From Alphaproteobacteria bacterium (GTDB lineage Bacteria; Pseudomonadota; Alphaproteobacteria; SHVP01), in NCBI GenBank assembly GCA_040216735.1, contig JAVJOO010000005.1, forward strand, positions 496,001 through 560,000: DNA of 64,000 nt. Reading direction: 5' to 3'. The notes beneath the pieces are model-generated. The model did not search any database. It saw only the letters and a program-made list of their open reading frames with translations, and was not told where the DNA came from. Numbering within the stretch: position 1 is the stretch's first letter; each line of letters opens with the position of its first letter. Both the position numbers and the translations under genes were made by a program. Shown here in pieces: positions 16,526 through 25,706 of the stretch.

Positions 16526-17575
16526 ATGCTTCGAGGTACGATTCTTTCCATCCTAGCGCTCGCCGGGCTGTGCGTCGCGATCGCGGCACCATTAGGGGCC
16601 GCAGACCGCCAGGGGGCCGACGCCCCACTCGCCGTCGGTGGCTTCGACACGACGGTCTACTTCGATCGCGGCGCGGCTATCCGTGGCAGGGCAACGAATA
16701 CGGTCGAGTATGAAGGCGAGACCTACTGGTTCAGCACCGAATCGAACAAGAAAGCCTTTGTGGCGGCGCCGTTCCGGTATTTGCCCCAGTACGACGGATA
16801 CGACGCCTATGGGGTGTTTCTGGGCGAAGTTGTCGCGGCCAACCCACGGCTGTGGTCGGTTGAAAACGGACGATTATATCTGTTCAGCACTGCCGACCGG
16901 CGCGACGCGTGGCTTCGAAGCCAGGACAGCCACCGCCGCAAAGCCGACCGGAACTGGCCCGGCATCGAAATCGGTTTGGCCCGCGCCAAAGAGCACCGCG
17001 ACGAAGAAGCTGGCAGGGCGGCAGCGGCAGCAAATCAAAACTGCGCGCAAGTTTTTCGCGATCATTATTCGGTGCCGAACCGGCACGATTTGATCGTCAA
17101 CGCATGCAAGGCCTCAGCCGATGCCGGCAACGCCAACGATGCCGTCTACCTCGCCCGGGTTTTCGCCGAGGCCTACTCTCCGCACCACAACTACGCCAAA
17201 GCGGCACGGCTTCTCAAATTTGCCGCCGATGAAGGCAACGAGGAAGCGCGCTGGCGCCTTGGCGACCTCTACGCGGATGGGCACGGCGTTCCGAAGAATC
17301 TGGAATTGGCGTACAAAATGTACAAAAGCGCCGCGGAACACGGCATCCCCGATGCAATGCTCCGGGTGGCGCGAAGCTACCAAGATGGAAGAGGCACCGA
17401 GCAGGATATCGTCAAGGCATGGGCGTGGTTCAACATCGCCTCGAACCACAGCGACCGGGCCGCCCACGAGCGCGACCGTCTTGAGCCCAAGATGACAGCA
17501 GAGGAACTCGATCGCGCCCAGATCACGACGATCGCGCTTCTCGGGCGGCTCCAGTTTACCCGCGACCGTAGTTAG
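16526..17575 (+). CDS. Exported YHS-domain protein with Sel1-like repeats
   Basis: A 349-residue protein. A signal peptide (MLRGTILSILALAGLCVAIA, cut near AAPLGAA) is followed by a YHS domain at about residues 30-75: VGGFDTTVYFDRGAAIRG, then VEYEGETYWFSTESNKKAF. Two or three Sel1-type TPR repeats follow in the second half (for example EARWRLGDLYADGHGVPKN and DAMLRVARSYQDGRGTEQD). YHS domains often bind copper or occur next to metal-handling domains; Sel1 repeats mediate protein contacts. The combination suggests an envelope protein that binds a metal or partner, but no function can be assigned. The start at 16526 was chosen for the signal peptide and the preceding GCGAGGGA. Confidence 0.75.
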   Translation: MLRGTILSILALAGLCVAIAAPLGAADRQGADAPLAVGGFDTTVYFDRGAAIRGRATNTVEYEGETYWFSTESNKKAFVAAPFRYLPQYDGYDAYGVFLGEVVAANPRLWSVENGRLYLFSTADRRDAWLRSQDSHRRKADRNWPGIEIGLARAKEHRDEEAGRAAAAANQNCAQVFRDHYSVPNRHDLIVNACKASADAGNANDAVYLARVFAEAYSPHHNYAKAARLLKFAADEGNEEARWRLGDLYADGHGVPKNLELAYKMYKSAAEHGIPDAMLRVARSYQDGRGTEQDIVKAWAWFNIASNHSDRAAHERDRLEPKMTAEELDRAQITTIALLGRLQFTRDRS

Positions 17576-17577
17576 CC

Positions 17578-17600
17578 CCCGCGGCCGCGGGACGGCCGTC
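17578..17600. repeat. Two adjoining perfect palindromes between the YHS-Sel1 gene and rtcB
   Basis: CCCGCGGCCGCGGG (17578-17591) is a perfect 14-base palindrome and GACGGCCGTC (17591-17600) a perfect 10-base one sharing one G. They begin two bases after the stop of the YHS-Sel1 gene and about 100 bases before rtcB. They could form a GC hairpin in the mRNA tail or be a protein-binding site. No T-run follows. Confidence 0.5.
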
Positions 17601-17699
17601 CACTGACAGCGCGTTCCTAAACGACGCCCAGTCGACGGACGACCGAGCGTACCCGGGCGGTGCAGCGGCTGTTCTCCGGCCAATTACCAGAGGAGGAAA

Positions 17700-18902
17700 A
17701 TGGGCTACGAGTGGCACGATGCGCGAATCAAGGCTTGGACGGTCGGTGTCCCGGTCGAGGATCAGGCCTTACAGCAGTTGCGGAACGTCGCCTCGCTGCC
17801 GTTTATCCACAACTATGTCGCGGCGATGCCGGATGTGCATTGGGGCATGGGCGCAACCGTCGGATCGGTGATTCCAACCAAGGGAGCGATCATCCCGGCC
17901 GCCGTCGGTATCGACATCGGGTGCGGCATGATGGCCGTGCAAACCTCCCTCACGAGTCTCGATCTGCCCGATAACCTGGCAAAGACGCGCGCCGACATCG
18001 AGGCGGCGATCCCCCACGGACGTACCGACAACGGCGGTGCAAACGATCGGGGCGCCTGGAGCGACGTTCCCGACTCGGTTGCCAGCCGCTGGCGGGCGCT
18101 CGCAGAGCGCTACACGGCGATCACCGAGAAGCACCCGAAAGCGCTGGCGTCGAACAACGCCCGCCATCTTGGAACGCTTGGCACCGGGAACCATTTCATC
18201 GAAGTTTGTCTGGATGAAGGCGACCGTGTTTGGGTCATGCTGCATTCCGGTTCGCGCGGGTGCGGCGCCAGGATCGGAAACTACTTCATCGATCGCGCGA
18301 AAAAGGAAATGGAGCGCTGGTTTATCCAATTGCTCGACAACGATCTTGCGTACCTCGTCGAAGGTTCCGACCTGTTCGAGGACTATGTGGAGGCCGTCCA
18401 GTGGGCGCAGGACTTTGCCGTGGAAAATCGCACGGCGATGATGGAATCCGCGCTCGGTGCAGTTCGTACGACGCTGGGCGACTTCGCACTGACCGACCGG
18501 GCGGTGAACTGCCACCACAACTATGTCACTAAGGAAAACCATATGGGAGCCAATGTGTGGCTAACCCGCAAGGGCGCCGTTCGCGCCCGCGCGGGCGACC
18601 TGGGGATCATCCCAGGCAGCATGGGCGCGAAATCCTTCATCGTGCGTGGAAAGGGCAACGCCGAGGCGTTTCATTCCTGCGCGCACGGTGCAGGCCGAAC
18701 GATGAGCCGAAACGCCGCCAAGAAAGCGTTCACCCTAGAAGACCATGCCAGGGCAACCGAGGGCGTGGAGTGCCGTCAAGATGCGGGCGTGATCGATGAA
18801 ACGCCTGGGGCATACAAGGACATCGACGCCGTGATGGCAGCACAAACCGACCTCATCGACGTGGTTCACACGCTCAAGCAGATCGTCTGTGTGAAGGGAT
18901 AG
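17700..18902 (+). CDS. rtcB: RNA-splicing ligase RtcB
   Basis: A 400-residue RtcB. This GTP- and Mn-dependent ligase joins 2',3'-cyclic-phosphate (3'-phosphate) ends to 5'-hydroxyl RNA ends. Visible active-site elements are VGIDIGCGM (D72 and C75, manganese ligands), GTGNHFIEV, HSGSRGCG, HHNYVTKENH and a late SCAHGAGRTMSR, where the histidine that receives GMP is expected. Its length matches the shorter bacterial type. A GAGGAGGAAA ribosome site precedes the ATG. No archease, rtcA or rtcR is present in the window. It is followed by two hairpins and then, on the other strand, by tRNA-Glu. Confidence 0.93.
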   Translation: MGYEWHDARIKAWTVGVPVEDQALQQLRNVASLPFIHNYVAAMPDVHWGMGATVGSVIPTKGAIIPAAVGIDIGCGMMAVQTSLTSLDLPDNLAKTRADIEAAIPHGRTDNGGANDRGAWSDVPDSVASRWRALAERYTAITEKHPKALASNNARHLGTLGTGNHFIEVCLDEGDRVWVMLHSGSRGCGARIGNYFIDRAKKEMERWFIQLLDNDLAYLVEGSDLFEDYVEAVQWAQDFAVENRTAMMESALGAVRTTLGDFALTDRAVNCHHNYVTKENHMGANVWLTRKGAVRARAGDLGIIPGSMGAKSFIVRGKGNAEAFHSCAHGAGRTMSRNAAKKAFTLEDHARATEGVECRQDAGVIDETPGAYKDIDAVMAAQTDLIDVVHTLKQIVCVKG

Positions 18903-18915
18903 CGCCGGCCCTTAA

Positions 18916-18963
18916 GCCCTCGGAGGGCGCGACCGGCACCGACCCGAAGGGTCGTTGCCGGTC
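18916..18963. terminator. Two tandem hairpins between rtcB and tRNA-Glu
   Basis: GCCCT-CGG-AGGGC at 18916-18928 is followed at 18931-18963 by a long hairpin. In the second, GACCGGCA pairs with TGCCGGTC, then after one mismatch CGACCC pairs with GGGTCG around a GAA loop. The structure is 14 bp long and very GC-rich, but no T-run follows on either strand. It most likely ends or protects the rtcB transcript and separates it from the convergent tRNA. Confidence 0.5.
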
Positions 18964-19019
18964 CCCGCACGACATCGAAACACCGCTTGCACGGGGCCGA
19001 TCTGTCGACCAAGTAGCGC

Positions 19020-19094
19020 TGGTGACCCCAACGGGAATCGAACCCGTGTCTCAACCTTGAAAGGGTCGTGTCCTAACCGCTAGACGATGGGGTC
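19020..19094 (-). tRNA. tRNA-Glu (anticodon UUC)
   Basis: The minus strand folds as a complete cloverleaf. The acceptor GACCCCA pairs with TGGGGTC. The D arm is GTC-TAGCGGTTAG-GAC. The anticodon loop is CTTTCAA, with TTC as anticodon. The T arm is ACGGG-TTCGATT-CCCGT. The discriminator is A and the CCA end is encoded (its last A is at 19020). Total length is 75 nt. The 117 bases between it and the M24 peptidase gene show no other feature I can name. Confidence 0.97.
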
Positions 19095-19211
19095 GCAGCG
19101 CGGCCCCTCCTTAACGGTTGGACCGCCGGGAATCAAGGGAGATGGCGGCTTATAGAGCCCAAATGACCGTCGTTTCGGCATCCCGACGGTTTTCCTCTCT
19201 TCGCGGCCCGC

Positions 19212-20459
19212 CTATTCCGGGATCACCACCAAATCGGTCTTCATCGAGGTCAGCGGTTCGCAGCCGTCCTTGGTCACCCGAATCACGTCTTCCAGATGCA
19301 TCCCGCCGAATCCAAGCTCGTGATAGGGCAGATCGACGTTGATGATCATGTTTTCCTCGAATACGAGATCGCCGCGCGAACCCGGCATGTCGAGGCCAAA
19401 GGGGATCGGATGATCGGTATGTTCGAGACCGACCGAATGGGGTGTCGCGACGAGAAAACCGGGAAAGCCCTCGCGCTCGATCGCCGCCAAGACCTTTTCC
19501 GTCATGGCCCGCCCCGTCACACCGGGCTTGATGGTATCGAAAGCAGTCTGCCAACCGACCGACATGGCCTTGTTGCGCTTGACGATCTCGGCGCTGGGCT
19601 TGCCGACCACGGCGGTGCGGCCGATATCGCCGTGGTAGTGCCGATACTCGCCCAAGGCGTCGAGCATCACCGGTTCTCCGGCCGTGACTTTGTCGTGCGG
19701 CAAGCCGCCGCTACCTGTCGTGATGTAAACGCCGCGGCCGCCTTGGCGCGCAACCTCGATGTTGTAGGCAAGCTCAATCTCGGGAAACGTCACGCCGACG
19801 CCGAGCGCGGCGATTGCGGCATTCACCCCCTCCTCGTTGATCCGCGCGGCTTCGCGCATGATGGTTATTTCATCCGGTGATTTGACCATCCGGATCTCGC
19901 GAAAAATATTCGTCGCCTCGACGCCCTTGAGACGGTCGAGCCCGAGCGCATTCATCCAGGTGATAGGACGCGGGTCGTCGGTGCCGACGGTCCCCTTCTC
20001 GAGGCCGGCATCGCGGAGCGCTTGGCGCAGCGCGTAGGTCGGCGTGGCCCGATTCTTCTCGGCGAGTTCGTTGCGCATTGCCTCCCACGCGCGCTCCTTG
20101 GGCGGCAAGCTTCCGGCGTTGCGGACCGGCCAGCGATAGCCCGGACCGGCGTCCGGTTCCTCCGTCGCGGTGTCGTAGTCGCGTGAATTGGCATGGACCG
20201 GGTGGGTATAAGTGACGACATTGGGCACCCAGGTCGGCATTTCGGTGAGGCGGGCAGCCTCGGTCGCCGTCAAAACGAGGGCCGCCGGCGCGTTCTCGTC
20301 GCGCGGCAGTACCGCATAGTTGAAGAAGCTGCGGCGCATCCGCATCAACGCGCCCCAAAAATCCGTCAGGTAATAGACGTTGATCTGGGTCGCCGCCAAC
20401 AGGCCGTCCAACCCATGCTTGTCCATTACTTCGTAGGCGCGCGCTTTGTTCAGCAGCAT
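19212..20459 (-). CDS. M24 family metallopeptidase (Xaa-Pro dipeptidase-like)
   Basis: A 415-residue creatinase/aminopeptidase-P-fold protein. An N-terminal creatinase-type domain (DGLLAATQINVYYLTDFWG) precedes the pita-bread catalytic domain. The five metal ligands of M24 can be placed: two aspartates in MLDALGEYRHYHGDIGRT, the histidine of TPHSVGLEHTDHP, a glutamate in FEENMIINVDLPYHE and another in MHLEDVIRVT. The usual reading is cleavage of an Xaa-Pro dipeptide. M24 folds also include creatinase and the DMSP lyase DddP, so the substrate is open. It is divergent from the small unknown gene at 20656, with a 196-base gap in which I see only that gene's CAGGAG ribosome site. Confidence 0.85.
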   Translation of the reverse strand: MLLNKARAYEVMDKHGLDGLLAATQINVYYLTDFWGALMRMRRSFFNYAVLPRDENAPAALVLTATEAARLTEMPTWVPNVVTYTHPVHANSRDYDTATEEPDAGPGYRWPVRNAGSLPPKERAWEAMRNELAEKNRATPTYALRQALRDAGLEKGTVGTDDPRPITWMNALGLDRLKGVEATNIFREIRMVKSPDEITIMREAARINEEGVNAAIAALGVGVTFPEIELAYNIEVARQGGRGVYITTGSGGLPHDKVTAGEPVMLDALGEYRHYHGDIGRTAVVGKPSAEIVKRNKAMSVGWQTAFDTIKPGVTGRAMTEKVLAAIEREGFPGFLVATPHSVGLEHTDHPIPFGLDMPGSRGDLVFEENMIINVDLPYHELGFGGMHLEDVIRVTKDGCEPLTSMKTDLVVIPE

Positions 20460-20655
20460 GTCATTCTCCCGTGTATCGACACCCTTGGTTGCCCCATTCT
20501 AACCCATAGATGGGTGTCGAACGGGACCGGCAATCAGGCCATTGAAGGTCGTGTTGACCCAGCCCCTGGCTTTCGTGGGATGCAGCAGGCGCCGTCTGGT
20601 GCACACCGGGCGGTACGCCTAGCCTAACCTTAGATGCATTCAGCAGGAGTTTCGC

Positions 20656-21129
20656 ATGACCGGATTTCGCCAAGGCATGCCCCTTGTGGCCTCGAACGAA
20701 GGGGTATGGGGCGGCACCTACAGTTTCGTTTCGCCGGCGGGAGCGCTCATCGACCGCTACGACTTTAGCATTGTCCTCACCATGGGCGATGACAATGCCT
20801 GCGCTTACCGCCAAGAAAGTTCCTATCGGTGGCCGGATGGCCGTACCGAGGATAGGGTCTTCGAGGCGCGTTACGACGCGGACGCCAACCGATTGGTGTG
20901 GGACGACGGCCGCATCGCCGGACGCCTGTGGGAGATCGACGACACGACGTTCTATTTGCGTTTCGGATTCGCCCAAACGCCCGGCATGGCGTGCTTCGAG
21001 ATGGTGCAGATGTTCGATGGTGGGGCGAAACGGGGCCGTACATGGCTGTGGTACCGCGACGGCGTTCTTTTTCAGTCTGTCTTGATCGACGAGCGGCGCA
21101 TCGCCTGGCCCGATGGAACGTCGGCCTGA
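20656..21129 (+). CDS. Conserved-looking protein of unknown function, beta-rich
   Basis: A 157-residue cytoplasmic protein without signal peptide or membrane helix. It is rich in aromatic and alternating polar/non-polar stretches (GVWGGTYSFVSPAG, DRYDFSIVLTMGDD, NRLVWDDGRIAGRLWEIDD, FEMVQMFDG, GRTWLWYRDGVLFQSVLIDE). The pattern suggests a beta-barrel of the lipocalin/calycin kind, as in DUF3598-like proteins; this is a guess from pattern only. The start has CAGGAG at a good distance. It stands alone, divergent from the M24 peptidase and convergent with another unknown gene. Confidence 0.65.
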   Translation: MTGFRQGMPLVASNEGVWGGTYSFVSPAGALIDRYDFSIVLTMGDDNACAYRQESSYRWPDGRTEDRVFEARYDADANRLVWDDGRIAGRLWEIDDTTFYLRFGFAQTPGMACFEMVQMFDGGAKRGRTWLWYRDGVLFQSVLIDERRIAWPDGTSA

Positions 21130-21198
21130 AGCGGCCGATTGCACCGCAAGCCGTTCGGCAGAAGGGCGGCTCAGCAACTTTGTTCAGGCGCCCAGGCT

Positions 21199-21537
21199 CT
21201 AAAAGTAGGCGACCTGTTCGGGAGGGGGTGTCAGGCGCGGCTCCGGCAGGTTGACGATGCGCATCATCATCATTGTGTGGCCCAAACCGATTTCGTTGCA
21301 GAATACCCGATAGGCCATCGCCTTTTCAGGCTCGGTCGAGAGAAACGTGACCGGAACATAGCCCCCCGGAAATTTCGGATATCCCCACGCATCGAACATT
21401 GCATAGGCGATATGATTCTCGCGCAGCCAGGACTCGATCTTTCGGAGCAGCGTGACTCCATCATAAAATTCGTTCGACCACGGGTGCGGGCCGAACGAAA
21501 TATGCACGATGAACTGGAGCCATTCTGTTTTCTGCAT
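21199..21537 (-). CDS. Small protein of unknown function
   Basis: A 112-residue protein I do not recognise. It contains ISFGPHPWSNEFYDGV, a central WLRENHIAYAMFDAWGYPKFPG, and AYRVFCNEIGLGHTMMMMRIV with four consecutive methionines. No signal peptide, no strong membrane segment and no cysteine motif. The ATG at 21537 was preferred because a GGCGGGG stretch lies just upstream; a TTG at 21591 would add 18 residues. The gene lies 38 bases downstream of the recJ start on the same strand, although it follows a gap with no obvious terminator. Probably real because of its regular amphipathic pattern, but unproven. Confidence 0.55.
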   Translation of the reverse strand: MQKTEWLQFIVHISFGPHPWSNEFYDGVTLLRKIESWLRENHIAYAMFDAWGYPKFPGGYVPVTFLSTEPEKAMAYRVFCNEIGLGHTMMMMRIVNLPEPRLTPPPEQVAYF

Positions 21538-21628
21538 CAACACCCCGCCGGTCTGTCGCGCCGCGTCGCGCAACACTGAATGATTACACAATTTCCCGTC
21601 AAAATCACCCTGCGCCGCCGCGCACGGC

Positions 21629-23410
21629 CTAGGCTAACGCTGCATCCTCGATGGTGAACTGGACCTCTTCGCGACCGCCCCATGTGTCGGCGCGCAGATG
21701 ACCGGCGAGATGGTAGCGCCCGTCGCGCGCGCTCAGCAACGTGAGGCCGAGCGGTTGGTCGTGGCAGCGAAACGCGATGGCCTTGACGCGCCGACCGATC
21801 TCGCCGGCTAGGAGACAGCGCACGTGCTTGCCGCCAACCAGTTGCGGCTTGACGATGCGCGCCCGCATCAGGACGAACCGCGGCTCTCGGTTGCCCGCGC
21901 CGTAGGGTCCGGCTTGGTCCAGCAGTTCGACCAACTCTGGGGTCGCCCCCTCGACGGCCAATGCCCCGTCGATATTCATCACCGGCTGGGATACCCGCCC
22001 ATCGACGGCCGCGGCGGCCCGTCCGCATAGGAAGTCGCGTAGCGCACCGATCCGGTCCGTCGGAACCGTCAGTCCGGCTGCCATCGGATGACCACCGCCG
22101 TTTGTCAGCAGTCCCCCCTGGCGTGCCGCGATCACCGCCGCACCGATGTCGAAGCCCGGCACCGAACGGGCCGAACCCTTCGCCGACGCACCGTTTGAGC
22201 CGATGACCAGTGCCGGGCGGTCGAAACGATCTTTGAGGCGACTGGCGACGATGCCGATCACGCCGGGATGCCACCCCTCCCCGTCTACAACAATGATCGG
22301 GTCGGCGGCACGAAGCGTCTCGGCTTGGGTCAACGCATCGATGGTAAGCGCATCCTCAATCGCTCGGCGTTCCTGGTTGTGTCGGTCCAGTTGTTCGGCA
22401 ATCAGGCGCGCTTCCATAGGGTCGTTCGTCGAGAGCAGCCGCGCGCCAAGATCCGATTCGCCAACCCGGCCGCCGGCGTTGACACGGGGCCCGAGGACAA
22501 ATCCCAGATGATAGGCGTCGATCCGTTCGCGAATGCCGGCGACAGCGGCTAGCGCGGCCATACCGGGATTGCGAAGTTGGCGGACGACCTTGACGCCCTG
22601 GGCGACGAGCGAGCGGTTGAACCCCCGAATCGGGACGACGTCGCAGACCGTCCCCAGCGCGACCAAATCGAGCAGACCCAGCAACGACGGCTCCTTGCGC
22701 GGTCCGTTGAACCACCCGGCATCGCGCAAGGCGCGGTTGAGAGCAACCACCAGAAGGAACGCGACCCCCACCGCCGCCAAATGACCCAGGCCCGGGCTCT
22801 GATCGAGGCGGTTGGGATTGACGACGGCGATTGCTGCCGGCAGTTGCGGCTCCGCCGCATGGTGATCCACGACCACGACTTCCAACCCCGCCGCGGCGCC
22901 GGCCGCAAGGGCTTCATGGGCGACAATCCCGCAATCGACAGTCACGACGATCTTCGAACCTTGGGCTGCGATCCGCTCAAGCGCGGCAGCATTGGGCCCG
23001 TAGCCTTCGCGTAGACGATCGGGTACGTAGATCTCGAGGTGCCCCCCCGCCATGTCAAAGAACCGCTTCAGGACAGCCGCGGACGTCGCGCCGTCGACGT
23101 CGTAGTCGCCGAACACCGTGACGCGCTCGCCGCCTGTGATTGCCGCTGCAAGGCGCCGTGCCGCCAGGTCCATGTCCTTGAGAACCGACGGATCGGGCAT
23201 ATCCTCGCGCATGGTCGGGTTAAGGTAGCCTTCGCACGTGTCGAGGGTGACACCGCGCGCGGCGAGAACCCTTCCAAGTATCTCCGGCAACCCGAGAGTT
23301 TCGGAAATGGCCAACGCCTGGCGCGGATCGTGCGGCCGCGAACGCCACCGCCGATCGGTCAGGGACTTGGCAACATCCAGAAACGCCGGTTCAAGGGGCG
23401 CTTCGACCAC
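21629..23410 (-). CDS. recJ: Single-stranded-DNA-specific exonuclease RecJ
   Basis: A 593-residue DHH-family 5'-3' exonuclease that degrades single-stranded DNA in recombination and mismatch or base-excision repair. The metal-binding motif GDYDVDGATS is at residues 101-110. VVDHHAAEPQ gives the DHH itself, VTVDCGI lies between, and the DHHA1 part ends with NGGGHPMAAGLTV. The C-terminal OB-type domain covers the last 120 residues or so. Length is normal for RecJ. The gene follows glpX by five bases on the same strand, in the order aminotransferase - hom - glpX - recJ, which is common in Rhodospirillales-type genomes. Confidence 0.95.
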   Translation of the reverse strand: MVEAPLEPAFLDVAKSLTDRRWRSRPHDPRQALAISETLGLPEILGRVLAARGVTLDTCEGYLNPTMREDMPDPSVLKDMDLAARRLAAAITGGERVTVFGDYDVDGATSAAVLKRFFDMAGGHLEIYVPDRLREGYGPNAAALERIAAQGSKIVVTVDCGIVAHEALAAGAAAGLEVVVVDHHAAEPQLPAAIAVVNPNRLDQSPGLGHLAAVGVAFLLVVALNRALRDAGWFNGPRKEPSLLGLLDLVALGTVCDVVPIRGFNRSLVAQGVKVVRQLRNPGMAALAAVAGIRERIDAYHLGFVLGPRVNAGGRVGESDLGARLLSTNDPMEARLIAEQLDRHNQERRAIEDALTIDALTQAETLRAADPIIVVDGEGWHPGVIGIVASRLKDRFDRPALVIGSNGASAKGSARSVPGFDIGAAVIAARQGGLLTNGGGHPMAAGLTVPTDRIGALRDFLCGRAAAAVDGRVSQPVMNIDGALAVEGATPELVELLDQAGPYGAGNREPRFVLMRARIVKPQLVGGKHVRCLLAGEIGRRVKAIAFRCHDQPLGLTLLSARDGRYHLAGHLRADTWGGREEVQFTIEDAALA

Positions 23411-23415
23411 GCGAG

Positions 23416-24402
<987 letters not shown>

Positions 24403-24413
24403 CCGCCGTCCTC

Positions 24414-25706
24414 CTAAAGATCTTCTATTCTTATCATACACGGCGGTTCTACAACCGCCCCGGACTCCGAAATCGTCGCCAACGCCTCGATCAAACCGGC
24501 TTCGACCGTCTCATGGGTCGTCATGATCACCGAGACCCGCTCGCCTGGATCACGACCGCGTTGCAGCACCGATTCGATCGACACGTCGTGGTCGCGCAGA
24601 TGCGCGGCGACATTCGCGAGAACGCCCGATTGGTCCAACACTTCGAGGCGAAGATAATACGCACCGTAGCGCTCCGCGATCGCGACGTTGGGCCGCGCAA
24701 CCAAGGCGGAGGTCTTCAAGCCAAACGGTGGGACGCACCAACCCCGGGCGATGTCGATGAGGTCGCCGACGACGGCTGACGCGGTTGGGCCGGCACCTGC
24801 GCCGGGGCCTTCAAAGATCGTACGGCCGACGAAATCGCCATCGGCGAGGACGGCGTTGAAGGCACCATCGACATGGGCCATCGGCGAGGTCTCGGGCACC
24901 ATGCAGGGATGAACGCGTTGGGCGATGCCGTCTTTCCCGATCGTCGCGATACCGAGGAGTTTGATACGAAACCCCAATTCGCTGGCATGGCGGATATCCG
25001 CCGCGGTGACGTTGCGAATCCCTGCCGTGTAGACGGCGGAGAAATCCACCGGTGCACCGAATGCCACAGCCGATAGAATCGCGAGCTTGTGGGCAGTGTC
25101 GATTCCATCGACGTCGAACGTCGGATCGGCTTCCGCGTATCCCAACGCCTGCGCTTCGGCGAGTACGTCGTCGAAGTCGCGGCCGGTCGATTCCATGGTC
25201 GTGAGAATGTAATTGCAGGTGCCGTTCAAAATTCCGTAGACGCGACTGATGTGATTGGCGGCCAGGCTTTCGCGCAGCGCCTTGATGATTGGAATACCTC
25301 CGGCGACAGCGGCTTCGAACGAAAGCGCCACGTTGTTCTTTTCGGCGATCGCGGCGAGGGCGCCGCCGTGCAGCGCAATGAGCGCCTTGTTTGCCGTAAC
25401 CACCGGCTTGCCGGCGTTCAGCGCCGCCGACACGACGTCCAACGCGGGGCCTGATTCTCCGCCGATCAGTTCAACCACGACGTCAACCTGCGGATCGCGC
25501 ACGAGAGCCCTGGGGTCGTCGTGCCAGGCAATCCCATCGAGATCGACGCCGCGGTCCTTCGTGCGATCGCGTGCCGAAACGGCGGTGACGGATAAGGCTT
25601 TGCCACAACGGGCGCGCAGCGCCGCCCCATTGTCCCGCAGTACCGCGAGGGTGCCCGCGCCGACCGTCCCAAGGCCCGCGACCCCGATGCGCAATACATC
25701 CGTCAT
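24414..25706 (-). CDS. hom: Homoserine dehydrogenase
   Basis: A 430-residue NAD(P)-dependent homoserine dehydrogenase. It reduces aspartate semialdehyde to homoserine on the way to threonine and methionine. The Rossmann motif GVAGLGTVGAGTLAVL is at the N-terminus. The catalytic domain contains NGTCNYILTTM and YAEADPTFDVDGIDTAHKL with the conserved catalytic residues. A C-terminal ACT domain (RLEVLDQSGVLANVAAHL onward) is present, so feedback control by threonine is likely. Its ATG overlaps the stop of the upstream aminotransferase by four bases. Confidence 0.96.
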   Translation of the reverse strand: MTDVLRIGVAGLGTVGAGTLAVLRDNGAALRARCGKALSVTAVSARDRTKDRGVDLDGIAWHDDPRALVRDPQVDVVVELIGGESGPALDVVSAALNAGKPVVTANKALIALHGGALAAIAEKNNVALSFEAAVAGGIPIIKALRESLAANHISRVYGILNGTCNYILTTMESTGRDFDDVLAEAQALGYAEADPTFDVDGIDTAHKLAILSAVAFGAPVDFSAVYTAGIRNVTAADIRHASELGFRIKLLGIATIGKDGIAQRVHPCMVPETSPMAHVDGAFNAVLADGDFVGRTIFEGPGAGAGPTASAVVGDLIDIARGWCVPPFGLKTSALVARPNVAIAERYGAYYLRLEVLDQSGVLANVAAHLRDHDVSIESVLQRGRDPGERVSVIMTTHETVEAGLIEALATISESGAVVEPPCMIRIEDL

